DNA of 64,000 nucleotides from assembly GCA_900110635.1 (NCBI GenBank), contig FOEK01000017.1:1-64000 (forward strand). Reading direction: 5' to 3'. The notes beneath the pieces were generated by a model that searched no databases, was not told the DNA's origin, and saw only the letters and a program-made list of their open reading frames with translations. This DNA comes from Lachnospiraceae bacterium NE2001 (GTDB lineage: Bacteria > Bacillota > Clostridia > Lachnospirales > Lachnospiraceae). The translations under genes were made by a program, and so were the position numbers. This document shows, piece by piece, positions 33,933 to 42,545 of the stretch (positions within the stretch are counted from its first letter, which is position 1; every line of letters begins with the position of its first letter).

Positions 33933-34549
33933 TGATGATACGAAGGATTTTGATCGTGAGTGATTCCCATGGGCGGAGTCAGAATATAAAGAGGGCCATT
34001 GATAAGGAATTTCCAGATATGCTGATTCATCTGGGAGACCTGGAGGATGATCCAGAGGTGATCCGCGGCTGGCTGGACGATGCGGCAAGAACCTGGAATT
34101 CGTTAGACCAGGAAGCAGCAATGAAGCTGAGACCACAGGATCAGGAAGCCACAGATTACAAAATCAGTCTGCCAGTCCCGGCAGTCTTCATTCAGGGAAA
34201 CTGCGACAGGTATTATTCGGGAAATGGAGCAAATGACCTAAGACAGACGGCGGTATTTGAGTTAAATGACCACCGTTTTTTCTGTACCCACGGACATAGG
34301 CAGGGTGTCAGCCTTGGGCTGGAAAATCTGATGTATACCGCGATGGAGAATGACTGCGATATAGCACTTTACGGGCATACCCACGTGCCCTTTGACGATA
34401 TATTTGAAGGGTACGAGGTCACAGACAGTGTCAGGATCCTGAATCCGGGAAGCATTTCAGTACCAAGGGGTGGCAGTAGTAAGGGCTATATGGTTATGAC
34501 ATTTGACGATAGCGGTGATTACACTGTGGAACTCAAGAAATTGAGGTGA
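33932..34549 (+). CDS. YfcE/MJ0936-type metallophosphoesterase
   Basis: 205 residues. All metal-binding motifs are present: 'IVSDSHG', 'LIHLGDLED', 'IQGNCDRY', 'FFCTHGH' and 'LYGHTHVP'. The family hydrolyses phosphodiesters with manganese or similar metals; physiological substrates are not defined. An insertion of about 35 residues (roughly 45-80) lies between the second and third motifs. It commonly follows rdgB in Firmicutes, as here. Confidence 0.92.
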   Translation: MMIRRILIVSDSHGRSQNIKRAIDKEFPDMLIHLGDLEDDPEVIRGWLDDAARTWNSLDQEAAMKLRPQDQEATDYKISLPVPAVFIQGNCDRYYSGNGANDLRQTAVFELNDHRFFCTHGHRQGVSLGLENLMYTAMENDCDIALYGHTHVPFDDIFEGYEVTDSVRILNPGSISVPRGGSSKGYMVMTFDDSGDYTVELKKLR

Positions 34550-34645
34550 ACTCAACATAGCCCAAACATAGAGCAAACTACTGCAGTAAAATGATGAAAT
34601 GAAAAAAGCCAGAAAATGGTTCAGATGAGATATTCATAGGTAAAT

Positions 34646-34679
34646 AAAAACGAGGCGGAGTCACATAAACTCCGCCTCG
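34646..34679 (-). terminator. Terminator of the NCS2 permease gene (minus strand)
   Basis: Eleven-pair stem CGAGGCGGAGT / ACTCCGCCTCG followed on the minus strand by TTTTTATTTA. Confidence 0.93.
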
Positions 34680-34699
34680 AATATTTATAAACCCGCATT

Positions 34700-36058
34700 T
34701 TACAAGAAGATATATTTCAGTATGAACAGCACCGCCAGTACGTACATAATTGGGTTGATCTTCTTAGCCTTACCACAAGCAAGGTTCAGAAGCACATAAG
34801 AGATAACGCCAAATGATATACCTTCGGATATGCTATAGAACATTGGCATAGCGATGATGCAGAGGTATGCAGGAATTGCTGAGGTGTAGTTTTCCTCTGA
34901 CATTTTGATCTCAGTAACTGAGCTGGCCATCATAAAGCCCACAACGATAAGTGCTGGAGCTGTAGCAAATGATGGGATAGCGATAAATATAGGAGCAAGG
35001 AATGTGGATACCAGGAACAGTGCTCCTGTGGTAAATGCGGTAAGTCCTGTACGGCCGCCTACACCAACTCCTGCTGCTGATTCAACGAAGGTTGTAGTAG
35101 TGGAGGTTCCGAAGATAGCTCCAACTGTTGTAGCAATTGCGTCAGCCAGAAGTGCTGGCTTGATCTGTGGAAGCTTGCCCTCCTCGTCCAGCATGTCCGC
35201 TTTAGCGCTGACACCGATAAGTGTTCCCAGTGTATCAAAGAGATCGACGAACAGGAAAGCAAAGATAACAACGATGAAGTTGAAGATTCCCACGTCTTTA
35301 AGATTTACGTCAAAGCATTCGCCAAGAGTAAGGCCTAATTTGCTGAAATCAGGAAATGACAGACTAGGGATAAGTGAATAGAAGCCCTCGTCAGGATTTG
35401 GAATATATACTCCCACAAGCTGTAGGATAATTCCGATAGCCCATACAGCCAGAATACCGAAGAATATAGCACCTGGGAATTTCTTGATATACATTATAGA
35501 AATAAGGATAACTCCAAGGATGGCGAGAAGTGCGCAGATTCCAGATGTGTGGAACGAAGCCTTGAAATCAACCAGCTCAACCAGTGTTGCACCGTCAACT
35601 GCTAGTCCTGCATTCTGCAGACCAATAAAGCAGATGAAAAGACCGATACCAACGGACACAGCCTTCTTAAGCTCCAGTGGGATTGCGTTAAACAGTGTCT
35701 CTCTGACATTGGTGAGAGAAAGAAGGATGAAGATTATTCCCTCGATGAAAACTGCCAGCAGAGCCACCTGCCAGGTATAACCCATTCCCAGAACAACGGT
35801 GTAGGCCATGTAAGCATTTAATCCCATACCAGCTGAAAGGGCAAATGGCAGATTTGCCATAAATGCCATACACATAGTTCCAACGAACGAAGCAAGACAG
35901 GTTGCTATCAGAACCGCAGTTGGGTCCATTCCGGTGGCAGACAGAATGCTTGGATTAATGGCCAGGATGTAAGCCATGGTCATAAATGTGGTGAATCCAG
36001 CAAGTACCTCTGTCTTCACAGTCGTGCCATGCTCTTTGAGTTTGAAAAACTTTTCCAT
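34700..36058 (-). CDS. NCS2 family purine permease (AdeP/PbuG-like)
   Basis: 452 residues with 12-14 membrane segments. 'GFTTFMTMAYILAINPSILSATGMD', 'LPFALSAGMGLNAYMAY' and 'LFDTLGTLIGVSAKADMLDEEG' are typical of the AzgA-like branch that imports hypoxanthine, guanine or adenine with protons. It is followed 91 bases away (its upstream side) by hpt on the same strand, forming a purine salvage pair. No purine riboswitch is visible in the 91-base gap. AAGGAGAAAATC stands before the start on the minus strand. Confidence 0.94.
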   Translation of the reverse strand: MEKFFKLKEHGTTVKTEVLAGFTTFMTMAYILAINPSILSATGMDPTAVLIATCLASFVGTMCMAFMANLPFALSAGMGLNAYMAYTVVLGMGYTWQVALLAVFIEGIIFILLSLTNVRETLFNAIPLELKKAVSVGIGLFICFIGLQNAGLAVDGATLVELVDFKASFHTSGICALLAILGVILISIMYIKKFPGAIFFGILAVWAIGIILQLVGVYIPNPDEGFYSLIPSLSFPDFSKLGLTLGECFDVNLKDVGIFNFIVVIFAFLFVDLFDTLGTLIGVSAKADMLDEEGKLPQIKPALLADAIATTVGAIFGTSTTTTFVESAAGVGVGGRTGLTAFTTGALFLVSTFLAPIFIAIPSFATAPALIVVGFMMASSVTEIKMSEENYTSAIPAYLCIIAMPMFYSISEGISFGVISYVLLNLACGKAKKINPIMYVLAVLFILKYIFL

Positions 36059-36149
36059 GATTTTCTCCTTATAGAATGTTGAATAACTATAACATTTTAT
36101 ATAGATGCTTTAGATTTATATAAAATGCAACGCTCATATATGATGGATT

Positions 36150-36710
36150 TTAGTCCAGAAGTGCCGTGTTGTACTCCGCAATATACGGCAGATTCCTGTA
36201 ATACTCGCCGAAGTCCAGCCCGTATCCAATCACAAAATAATCCGGGATTGTGAACAGCGTATAATCAGCCCTTAGCTTGATCAGTCTTCGATCAGGCTTA
36301 TCAAGCAGCGTCACCAGCTTAAGCGACAGCGGATCACGTTTTTTCAGCAGTTCAATGATTGCGGACAAGGTTCTGCCTGTGTCGATTATGTCCTCGACAA
36401 TTACAACGTGATATTGGCTGATATCCTGGGTTAGGTCGTACAGAATCTGCACATCGCCAGAAGACTCTGTGCTCTCAAAATAACTCTTTGCGGCCATAAA
36501 GCCAATCTCGCAGGGGATAGTGATCTCCTTGGAAAGGTCAGATAAAAAGACAAATGCACCCTTCAGGACACTGACCAGAAGAAGAGGCTTTCCCTCGTAT
36601 TCCTGGCTGATCCAGTCGGCGCATTTTTTGATCTCGCGCTGAATCTCCTCCTCGGAAATGATCACGCGTTTTACTCCACTCTGAAACTCATTTTTGTCTG
36701 TGATAGTCAA
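36150..36710 (-). CDS. hpt: Hypoxanthine phosphoribosyltransferase
   Basis: 186 residues, joins hypoxanthine (or guanine) with PRPP to form IMP (GMP). The PRPP motif is 'VVIVEDIIDTGRTLS'; the N-terminal part shows 'LLLVSVLKGAFVFLSDL', and 'DYFVIGYGLDFGEYYRNLPYI' is the conserved C-terminal loop. I chose a TTG start at 36710 because GGAGG lies eight bases upstream; the ATG 15 bases earlier overlaps that site and has no RBS. In most Firmicutes hpt sits between tilS and ftsH; here it is absent from that locus and lies next to the purine permease. Confidence 0.94.
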   Translation of the reverse strand: MTITDKNEFQSGVKRVIISEEEIQREIKKCADWISQEYEGKPLLLVSVLKGAFVFLSDLSKEITIPCEIGFMAAKSYFESTESSGDVQILYDLTQDISQYHVVIVEDIIDTGRTLSAIIELLKKRDPLSLKLVTLLDKPDRRLIKLRADYTLFTIPDYFVIGYGLDFGEYYRNLPYIAEYNTALLD

Positions 36711-36750
36711 GATGTTTACCTCCATATTATTATAGGAAAAACATACCGAC

Positions 36751-36756
36751 ATTGTA
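36751..36756 (-). promoter_or_regulatory. Extended -10 box of hpt
   Basis: Minus strand TGATACAAT with the -10 hexamer TACAAT at 36751-36756; the -35 region is weak (TTTAAT). Confidence 0.45.
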
Positions 36757-36871
36757 TCATAACTTAAGTAGATATTAAAGGCGAAATACGTTATTATATA
36801 CATATTGCAGATTATGTAATAAGGTGAAATGTAACGCAAAAATAAAGGGTTTGAAATGAGAGGTTAAATGC

Positions 36872-38617
36872 ATGAAAAAGGGCGACATAGTCGAGGGAAT
36901 AATTGATAAATACAGCTTTCCAAACAAGGGAAGCTTTCTTCACGTAGAGGAGAATCCATCGGTGGAAGGCGGCAGCATTGAACGAAGGATTACAGTGAAG
37001 GGTGCGCTGCCGGGCCAGAGGGTTAAGGCACGCATCAAGAAGAAGAAAGAGGGTTATGCTGACGCTATACTTATGGACGTTGTAGAGAAGTCTCCACAGG
37101 AAACCAAGAAACCAATGTGCGACCATTTCTACAGCTGCGGCGGCTGTACCTACCAGACCTTCGCCTACACCAGCCAGCTAAAACTGAAAGAGAAGATGGT
37201 GAAGGACCTACTCGCACCGGTTATAGATTTTGAGAGTGATTTCAATTGGGAAGGCATCCTGGCATCCCCAGACCAATTTAGATATAGAAATAAAATGGAA
37301 TTCACCTTCGGCGATTCCGAGAAGGACGGCCCGCTGACCCTGGGACTCCACCGCCGAAACTCAACTCACGATATCATCAGCATTGACTCCTGCGCTCTGG
37401 TCAGCCCGGCTTGGAACGAGATACTGAAGTTCACACAGAAGTTCTATCGTGACCGCGGAGTTCCACATTACAACAAGCGTACTCACACAGGAGTTCTTCG
37501 CAATCTTGTGATCCGCGAGTCTGCCACAAATGGCGGGATCCTCGTCAATCTGGTGACCACGACTCATCACTCCATCGATGAGTATACACGTGAGATTCCC
37601 TGGAATGAGAAACGAAGTGAGACAGTGGACGAGCTCTGCCTTCCTGAATATGTGGCAGGCCTTCTGTCTCTGGGAGATACTTCGCCTGTGGGAATGGATG
37701 GCTACAGCTCACACGGCTACGACAACAATACTGGACGTTACGGAATGCATTCAAATAAGGTGGTACGAGATAAAAATGGTGTCTTCAAGAACGCTTATCT
37801 CAGCGACGAAGAGAAGGGCGGTTCTGGCGAGTTTGAGTCCCTCTCCCGTTATAACCGGATCGTGGGAGTTCTATACACGGAGTGCGATACTCTTGCAGAC
37901 GCAATCATTCCTGATACCGTTACGCTGCTTTATGGTGAAGACTATCTCATGGAGGAGGTGCTGGGACTTAAGTTCAAGATATCACCGTATTCATTTTTCC
38001 AGACAAATACTCGCGGCAGCGAGGTTCTATACTCCAGGGTTCGTGACTATGCCAATGAAGCCATTGCTTTATCGGCTGCAAAGGAGGAACCGGAAGGTTC
38101 AGATAAGGAGTCATCAGCTGATAATGCAGAGAAGACTGGTGTTATCTATGATCTTTACAGCGGCACTGGTACCATCGCCCAGATGATGTCACCAGTCGCA
38201 AGCAAGGTCTACGGCATTGAGATAATCGAAGAGGCAGTCGAAGCCGCCAGAGAGAATGCAAAGCTAAACAAGCTGGCAAACTGTGAGTTTATAGCGGGCG
38301 ATGTTCTGAAAAAACTGGACGAGCTGGAGGAAAAACCGGACCTGATAATCCTGGATCCTCCACGTGATGGCGTAAATCCTAAGGCTCTCCAGAAGATTCT
38401 CTCCTACGGCGTAGATTCCTTGGTTTACATCAGCTGTAAACCAACCTCACTGGCCCGAGATCTGGAAATCTTCGAGGCGAATGGCTATGCTCCAGTGAAG
38501 GGCTGCTGCATAGATCAGTTCCCGAACACCCAGCATGTTGAGGTCGTGAGTCTTTTACAGCGTTTGAGCAACACCTCAAAGAAGACGATTACTCTTGATG
38601 TTGATATGGAGGATTAA
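36872..38617 (+). CDS. rlmD: 23S rRNA (uracil-C5)-methyltransferase, RlmD/RumA type
   Basis: 581 residues. An N-terminal TRAM-like domain (1-75) is followed by the [4Fe-4S] cysteines C83, C89, C92 and C174, a SAM domain ('IYDLYSGTGTIAQMM'), the nucleophile C522 (YISCKPTSLARDL) and the base E in 'TQHVEVVSLL'. It methylates U1939-type uridines. It is ~120 residues longer than usual, owing to an acidic insertion at about 390-425 (KEEPEGSDKESSADNAEK) and a long loop at about 230-305. It has no close upstream neighbour on its strand; the divergent hpt promoter lies behind it. Confidence 0.93.
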   Translation: MKKGDIVEGIIDKYSFPNKGSFLHVEENPSVEGGSIERRITVKGALPGQRVKARIKKKKEGYADAILMDVVEKSPQETKKPMCDHFYSCGGCTYQTFAYTSQLKLKEKMVKDLLAPVIDFESDFNWEGILASPDQFRYRNKMEFTFGDSEKDGPLTLGLHRRNSTHDIISIDSCALVSPAWNEILKFTQKFYRDRGVPHYNKRTHTGVLRNLVIRESATNGGILVNLVTTTHHSIDEYTREIPWNEKRSETVDELCLPEYVAGLLSLGDTSPVGMDGYSSHGYDNNTGRYGMHSNKVVRDKNGVFKNAYLSDEEKGGSGEFESLSRYNRIVGVLYTECDTLADAIIPDTVTLLYGEDYLMEEVLGLKFKISPYSFFQTNTRGSEVLYSRVRDYANEAIALSAAKEEPEGSDKESSADNAEKTGVIYDLYSGTGTIAQMMSPVASKVYGIEIIEEAVEAARENAKLNKLANCEFIAGDVLKKLDELEEKPDLIILDPPRDGVNPKALQKILSYGVDSLVYISCKPTSLARDLEIFEANGYAPVKGCCIDQFPNTQHVEVVSLLQRLSNTSKKTITLDVDMED

Positions 38618-38667
38618 GTGGCGGAATAAATAGATGGCAGATTGAAAGGAAGGTGGGTCATAATAGA

Positions 38668-39618
38668 ATGAAAGTTTTAGTTATTGGGATGGGTGCGGTC
38701 GGATGCGCGATAGCTATTGCCACTGCAAATGCCGGGATGGAAACTGCAGTTGTTGCGAGAGAAGAAACAGCCAAGGCTATAAGGGCTAATGGATTAAAAA
38801 GGACCGGAATATTCGATGAAATAACGGTTTCATCGGAATGCATAACTGTATATGAGAACATTGATCAGATAGAAGTTGAATATGATTATATTGCAGTTGC
38901 AGTAAAAACCATGGCCAACAAGACTGTTGCAGACGAATTGGCTAAGAACCGGAACATTATAGGTAGGAATGGTAAAATAATACTGTTTCAGAACGGATGG
39001 GGAAATGATGAGACGTATCTGGCATATTTTTCGGCTTCAAAGGTTTTCAATGCAAGGGTAATAACGGGATTTGAAAGGACTGCCCCCTGGGTTACGAAGG
39101 TTACTGTACATAATGCTCCGATATTGCTTGGTTCATTGCACGGAGAAAATACGAAAGGGCTTGAGCCAATTGCAAAGGCTATAAGCGATTCAGGCATACC
39201 GTCCGAGGTTTCGGATGAGCTTATTCAGGCATTGTGGGCGAAGATGCTTTATAACACAACCTTAAATCCGTTAGGCGCAATCATGAATATGAGTTATGGT
39301 GAACTTGCGGGTTCAGGGCACTTGGTTGGCATTATGAACAGGCTTATTGAAGAAACCTTTGCTGTGATGAAAGCTGCCGGATATAAGACGTTTTGGAATA
39401 ATGCGAAGGAGTATCAGGATGTTTTTTACAGTAAACTTGTACCAGATACATTTGCTCATCGGGCATCAACATTACAGGATATTGAGAAACATCAGAAGAC
39501 GGAAATTGATACTTTGAATGGATGCATTCAGCGGTTAGGTAAAAAGCACAATGTGCCAACCCCAGTACATGATATGATCGTTGAATTGATTAGAGGAATT
39601 GAAGATGTCCGCTGTTAA
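38668..39618 (+). CDS. Ketopantoate reductase family protein (PanE/ApbA-like)
   Basis: 316 residues from ATG 38668 (a GTG at 38653 is the alternative). N-terminal Rossmann fold with 'VLVIGMGAVGCAIAIATANAG' and a C-terminal helical domain with 'LWAKMLYNTTLNPLGAIMNMSYGEL', containing the family's catalytic lysine. It may reduce 2-dehydropantoate to pantoate with NADPH for pantothenate synthesis. Many homologues act on other 2-keto acids, however, and no other pantothenate genes are nearby. Codon use is more A/T-rich than that of the upstream rlmD gene. Confidence 0.82.
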   Translation: MKVLVIGMGAVGCAIAIATANAGMETAVVAREETAKAIRANGLKRTGIFDEITVSSECITVYENIDQIEVEYDYIAVAVKTMANKTVADELAKNRNIIGRNGKIILFQNGWGNDETYLAYFSASKVFNARVITGFERTAPWVTKVTVHNAPILLGSLHGENTKGLEPIAKAISDSGIPSEVSDELIQALWAKMLYNTTLNPLGAIMNMSYGELAGSGHLVGIMNRLIEETFAVMKAAGYKTFWNNAKEYQDVFYSKLVPDTFAHRASTLQDIEKHQKTEIDTLNGCIQRLGKKHNVPTPVHDMIVELIRGIEDVRC

Positions 39619-39728
39619 TTTTATCAATACTAAGCGTGTTCATAATACTTACTGATGAGACGGTTGTACTATTGTCACGAGAGTAAGGAAAAAGTAGCGT
39701 AAAAGGTTTGAAAATAAGGGGGAGTTGA

Positions 39729-40784
39729 ATGGATAAGGGTTGGTCAGAAAAGAATAAAGAGATACAAAAGCTGTTGTCGAAAGAAGCTACCTTTGGCGAA
39801 GCCATCAAGAAGCTGATAGAGTTCCGAGATGAATTGTTCCAGCAGATAACATGGATCATAGAAGGCTATCCTGAGAAGGCTTTTTATCAATTGCCGTTTG
39901 CGGGCGCCAAGGGCTATCACAGTAAAACTCTTGCGTATTCTATATGGCATATTTTCAGGATAGAAGATATCGTTGCTCACGAGATGATCGCGGATGATGA
40001 GCAGATACTGTTTCGTAAAAGGTTCCTTGAGAAGACAGCATCTCCTATCATCACAACGGGTAACGAGCTTGCCGGTGAAGAGATTGTTGAGTTTTCGAAG
40101 AAACTGAATGTGTGGGAGCTTTATCTTTATGCAAAGGAGGTAAAGGAATCAACGGATCAGCTTCTTTTACAATTACAGTACAAGGATCTAAAAAGAAAAC
40201 ATACTGAAGACACAAAACAGAAGCTGATAGAAAGTAAGTGTGTCAGTGAGGATGAAAATGCTTTCTGGCTGATTGACTATTGGTGCGGCAAGGATATAAA
40301 AGGACTTATACAGATGCCATTTTCGCGCCATTGGATTATGCATATTGAAGCAATGCTGCGAATAAAGAACAGACTTTGTAAGATAGCAAGAAAGGGCGTT
40401 GATCCTGTCGCTATATGTGGATTGTCCTGTAACCATTGCTTCCTTGGAGAGTGGTGTGGAGGCTGCAGAACTGAGTACAATACCTGCTCCTTTGCCATCT
40501 GCTCCGAAGGCAGGATATGTCCTAACGTAAAGTGCTGCAATGAAAAGAATATAGATGCATGTTACGAATGCAGTGAAATAGAGACCTGCGAGAAGGGATT
40601 CTATGTACCGTCCAATGATGGAGCAAATGCCGCAAAGGCTCAGTCCTTATATATCAGGAATTATGGAAAAAAGGAATTCCTTAAGGTACAGGCGAGACTA
40701 CACGAGAAATATGATTTTGAGAAGGTGCAGGAAATTCTTGGGCAGGACTATAAGGAAGGCTTGCGCATATTGGAAGAAAACTGA
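39729..40784 (+). CDS. DinB-like plus DUF3795 two-domain protein
   Basis: 351 residues. The N-terminal ~220 residues look like a DinB-type four-helix bundle ('AYSIWHIFRIEDIVAHEMI', 'MPFSRHWIMHIEAMLRIKNRL'), with histidines that could bind metal as in bacillithiol/mycothiol-type thiol transferases. The C-terminal part (about 225-350) is a cysteine-rich DUF3795 domain: 'CGLSCNHCFLGEWCGGCRTEYNTC', then 'CPNVKCCNEKNIDACYECSEIETC', likely binding zinc or an Fe-S cluster. Function is unknown. A weak start (GGGGGAG before ATG). It may be co-transcribed with the P-loop gene 28 bases downstream. Confidence 0.75.
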   Translation: MDKGWSEKNKEIQKLLSKEATFGEAIKKLIEFRDELFQQITWIIEGYPEKAFYQLPFAGAKGYHSKTLAYSIWHIFRIEDIVAHEMIADDEQILFRKRFLEKTASPIITTGNELAGEEIVEFSKKLNVWELYLYAKEVKESTDQLLLQLQYKDLKRKHTEDTKQKLIESKCVSEDENAFWLIDYWCGKDIKGLIQMPFSRHWIMHIEAMLRIKNRLCKIARKGVDPVAICGLSCNHCFLGEWCGGCRTEYNTCSFAICSEGRICPNVKCCNEKNIDACYECSEIETCEKGFYVPSNDGANAAKAQSLYIRNYGKKEFLKVQARLHEKYDFEKVQEILGQDYKEGLRILEEN

Positions 40785-40811
40785 AGCTTATAGAAAAAAT
40801 TAGGAGATTTA

Positions 40812-41606
40812 GTGGAATTGGGGAATCGTATGAACTATTTTGTTGAAGGATTACAGGGGAGCGGAAAAAGCACTCTTGTCGGAAAACTGTCTGAGAAGCA
40901 TCCCGATTTTAAAGTGTTTCGTGAGGGAGATTATTCTCCCGTAGAACTGGCCTGGTGCGCTTATATTTCACCTAACAGATATTCTCAAATCTTGGATAAA
41001 TATCCGGATATTAAAGATGAGATAGCCTTAAAGAGTCACGAAGAAGATGAACACGTAATCACTTGCTACACTCAGATAATCACAGATATTCCAGGATTTC
41101 ACAAGGACCTGGAACAATATGAGATATACAATAACCGCGTATCTCGCGAAGACTTTAAGAACATCATTCTAACTCGCTATTCTAATTGGAACACCGATGG
41201 AAATATATTTGAGTGTTCTCTTTTTCAGAATATCGTAGAGGATATGATCCTGTTCCAGAACGCATCCGACATGGCGATTATAGATTTTTACAAAGAGATA
41301 AAAAATGCTTTGGGAGAGCGGGATTATCAGATAGTTTATCTTCTGAGTGAGGATATCCGTTCAAATATCAACGTGATCAGGAAAGAAAGGTCAGATGATC
41401 AAGGGAATGAACTGTGGTTCCCTCTGATGCTGAAATATTTCAATGAATCGCCATTTGTAAAGGCGAATGGAGTGTCCGGTGAGGAGGCTATGTTTTCCCA
41501 TTTTGCTCATAGACAGGAACTGGAACTCGCAATCTGCAAAGAGGTCTTTCCTGACAGATATACCATACTAAAATCAAAGGGCTACGGTGACGAGGGTCTT
41601 AGCTAG
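40812..41606 (+). CDS. P-loop NTPase/kinase-like protein of unknown substrate
   Basis: 264 residues from a GTG start (AGGAG five bases upstream; an ATG at 40830 is possible). Walker A is at the N-terminus: 'YFVEGLQGSGKSTLVGKL'. No ABC signature is present. The rest has 'MAIIDFYKEIKNALGERDYQIVYLLSED', which resembles the Walker B/lid order of nucleoside- or small-molecule kinases. A phosphotransferase role is therefore likely, but the acceptor is unknown. The 3' end of the gene forms the 5' arm of its own terminator. Confidence 0.65.
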   Translation: MELGNRMNYFVEGLQGSGKSTLVGKLSEKHPDFKVFREGDYSPVELAWCAYISPNRYSQILDKYPDIKDEIALKSHEEDEHVITCYTQIITDIPGFHKDLEQYEIYNNRVSREDFKNIILTRYSNWNTDGNIFECSLFQNIVEDMILFQNASDMAIIDFYKEIKNALGERDYQIVYLLSEDIRSNINVIRKERSDDQGNELWFPLMLKYFNESPFVKANGVSGEEAMFSHFAHRQELELAICKEVFPDRYTILKSKGYGDEGLS

Positions 41607-41630
41607 ATCCTCGTTATTCGTAGCGTTTTT
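41581..41630 (+). terminator. Terminator overlapping the P-loop gene end
   Basis: Two stacked stems: GCTACG (41581-41586) with CGTAGC (41619-41624), and GACGAGG (41589-41595) with CCTCGTT (41609-41615). GTTTTT follows. Confidence 0.85.
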
Positions 41631-41768
41631 CTTACTAAGCAAAAATATTTTTGGGGTTGAACTTAAACTATTTACATTTTGATGGGGGATGTGTTAAAAG
41701 ATAAATGTAGTGTATTTTTTGTTACATATTTCGGAATAGACGAGATAATTGGAGAATATTTATAGTTA

Positions 41769-42452
41769 ATGGTGAATGAAAGTTTTAACAGAACAAAGAT
41801 GCTCCTGGGTGAGGAAGCATTAGAGAAGCTCGCAACAAAGCGGGTGGCGGTTTTTGGCGTCGGTGGTGTTGGCGGCTACGTGGTGGAGGCACTGGTTCGT
41901 TCAGGAGTAGGTGCGCTGGATTTGATCGATAAGGATGTTGTGGACGTGACCAACATCAACCGACAGATTATCGCGACACTTGATACAGTCGGCAGACCTA
42001 AGGTGGATGTGGCTGAGGAGCGAGTACATAGCATTAATCCTGACTGTGTGGTTAGGAAGTACCAGTGCTTCTATCTGCCAGAGACAAAGGATCAGTTTGA
42101 TTTCTCACAGTATGACTATGTGGTGGATGCTATTGATACCGTGACTGGAAAGCTTGCTCTGATCGAGCAGGCGAAGGCGGTTGGAGTTCCCGTGATCTCC
42201 TCTATGGGAGCGGGCAACAAGCTGGATCCGACAGCATTTAAGGTGGCAGATATCTATAAGACCAGCGTGTGTCCCCTTGCGAAGGTTATGCGCAGGGAGC
42301 TTAAGAAGCGAGGAATTGATTCGCTGAAGGTTGTTTATTCAGAGGAAATGCCGATTGATACAGGCGGAAGGACTCCGGGGTCGGTGGCCTTTGTTCCGTC
42401 GGTAGTTGGTTTAATTATCGGTGGAGAAGTTATTAAGGATGTGCTACAATAA
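41769..42452 (+). CDS. tcdA: tRNA threonylcarbamoyladenosine dehydratase (TcdA/CsdL)
   Basis: 227 residues of the E1/ThiF fold. 'RVAVFGVGGVGGYVVEALVRSGVG' binds ATP, 'DKDVVDVTNINRQIIA' carries the adenylation residues, and 'MGAGNKLDPTAFKVADIYKTSVCPLAKVMRREL' is specific to the TcdA group. The enzyme cyclises t6A at position 37 of ANN-decoding tRNAs to ct6A, using ATP. The length and absence of C-terminal extensions also fit TcdA rather than ThiF or MoeB. The 162 bases before it hold no other gene that I can see. A family C repeat follows 14 bases after the stop. Confidence 0.93.
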   Translation: MVNESFNRTKMLLGEEALEKLATKRVAVFGVGGVGGYVVEALVRSGVGALDLIDKDVVDVTNINRQIIATLDTVGRPKVDVAEERVHSINPDCVVRKYQCFYLPETKDQFDFSQYDYVVDAIDTVTGKLALIEQAKAVGVPVISSMGAGNKLDPTAFKVADIYKTSVCPLAKVMRRELKKRGIDSLKVVYSEEMPIDTGGRTPGSVAFVPSVVGLIIGGEVIKDVLQ

Positions 42453-42466
42453 TTAGAACGGTGGGG

Positions 42467-42518
42467 AACACCTCATCAGTCAGCTTCGCTGACAGCTTCC
42501 CCTCCAGGGGAAGCCTTT
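42467..42518 (-). repeat. Family C palindromic repeat, copy 3 (inverted)
   Basis: AACACCTCATCAGTCAGCTT... to GGGGAAGCC, with GTCAGC-TTC-GCTGAC and CTTCCCCT-CCAGGGGAAG hairpins. It is nearly identical to 43351-43402 in the same orientation; the two bracket the gene at 42546. Confidence 0.9.
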
Positions 42519-42545
42519 AGATTATAGAGAAGGAGATGGGGACAT

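Noticed and set aside
36059-36149. Purine riboswitch between hpt and the purine permease
   Set aside because: The 91-base gap lacks the three-way junction and conserved loop sequences; it is A/T-rich and unstructured.
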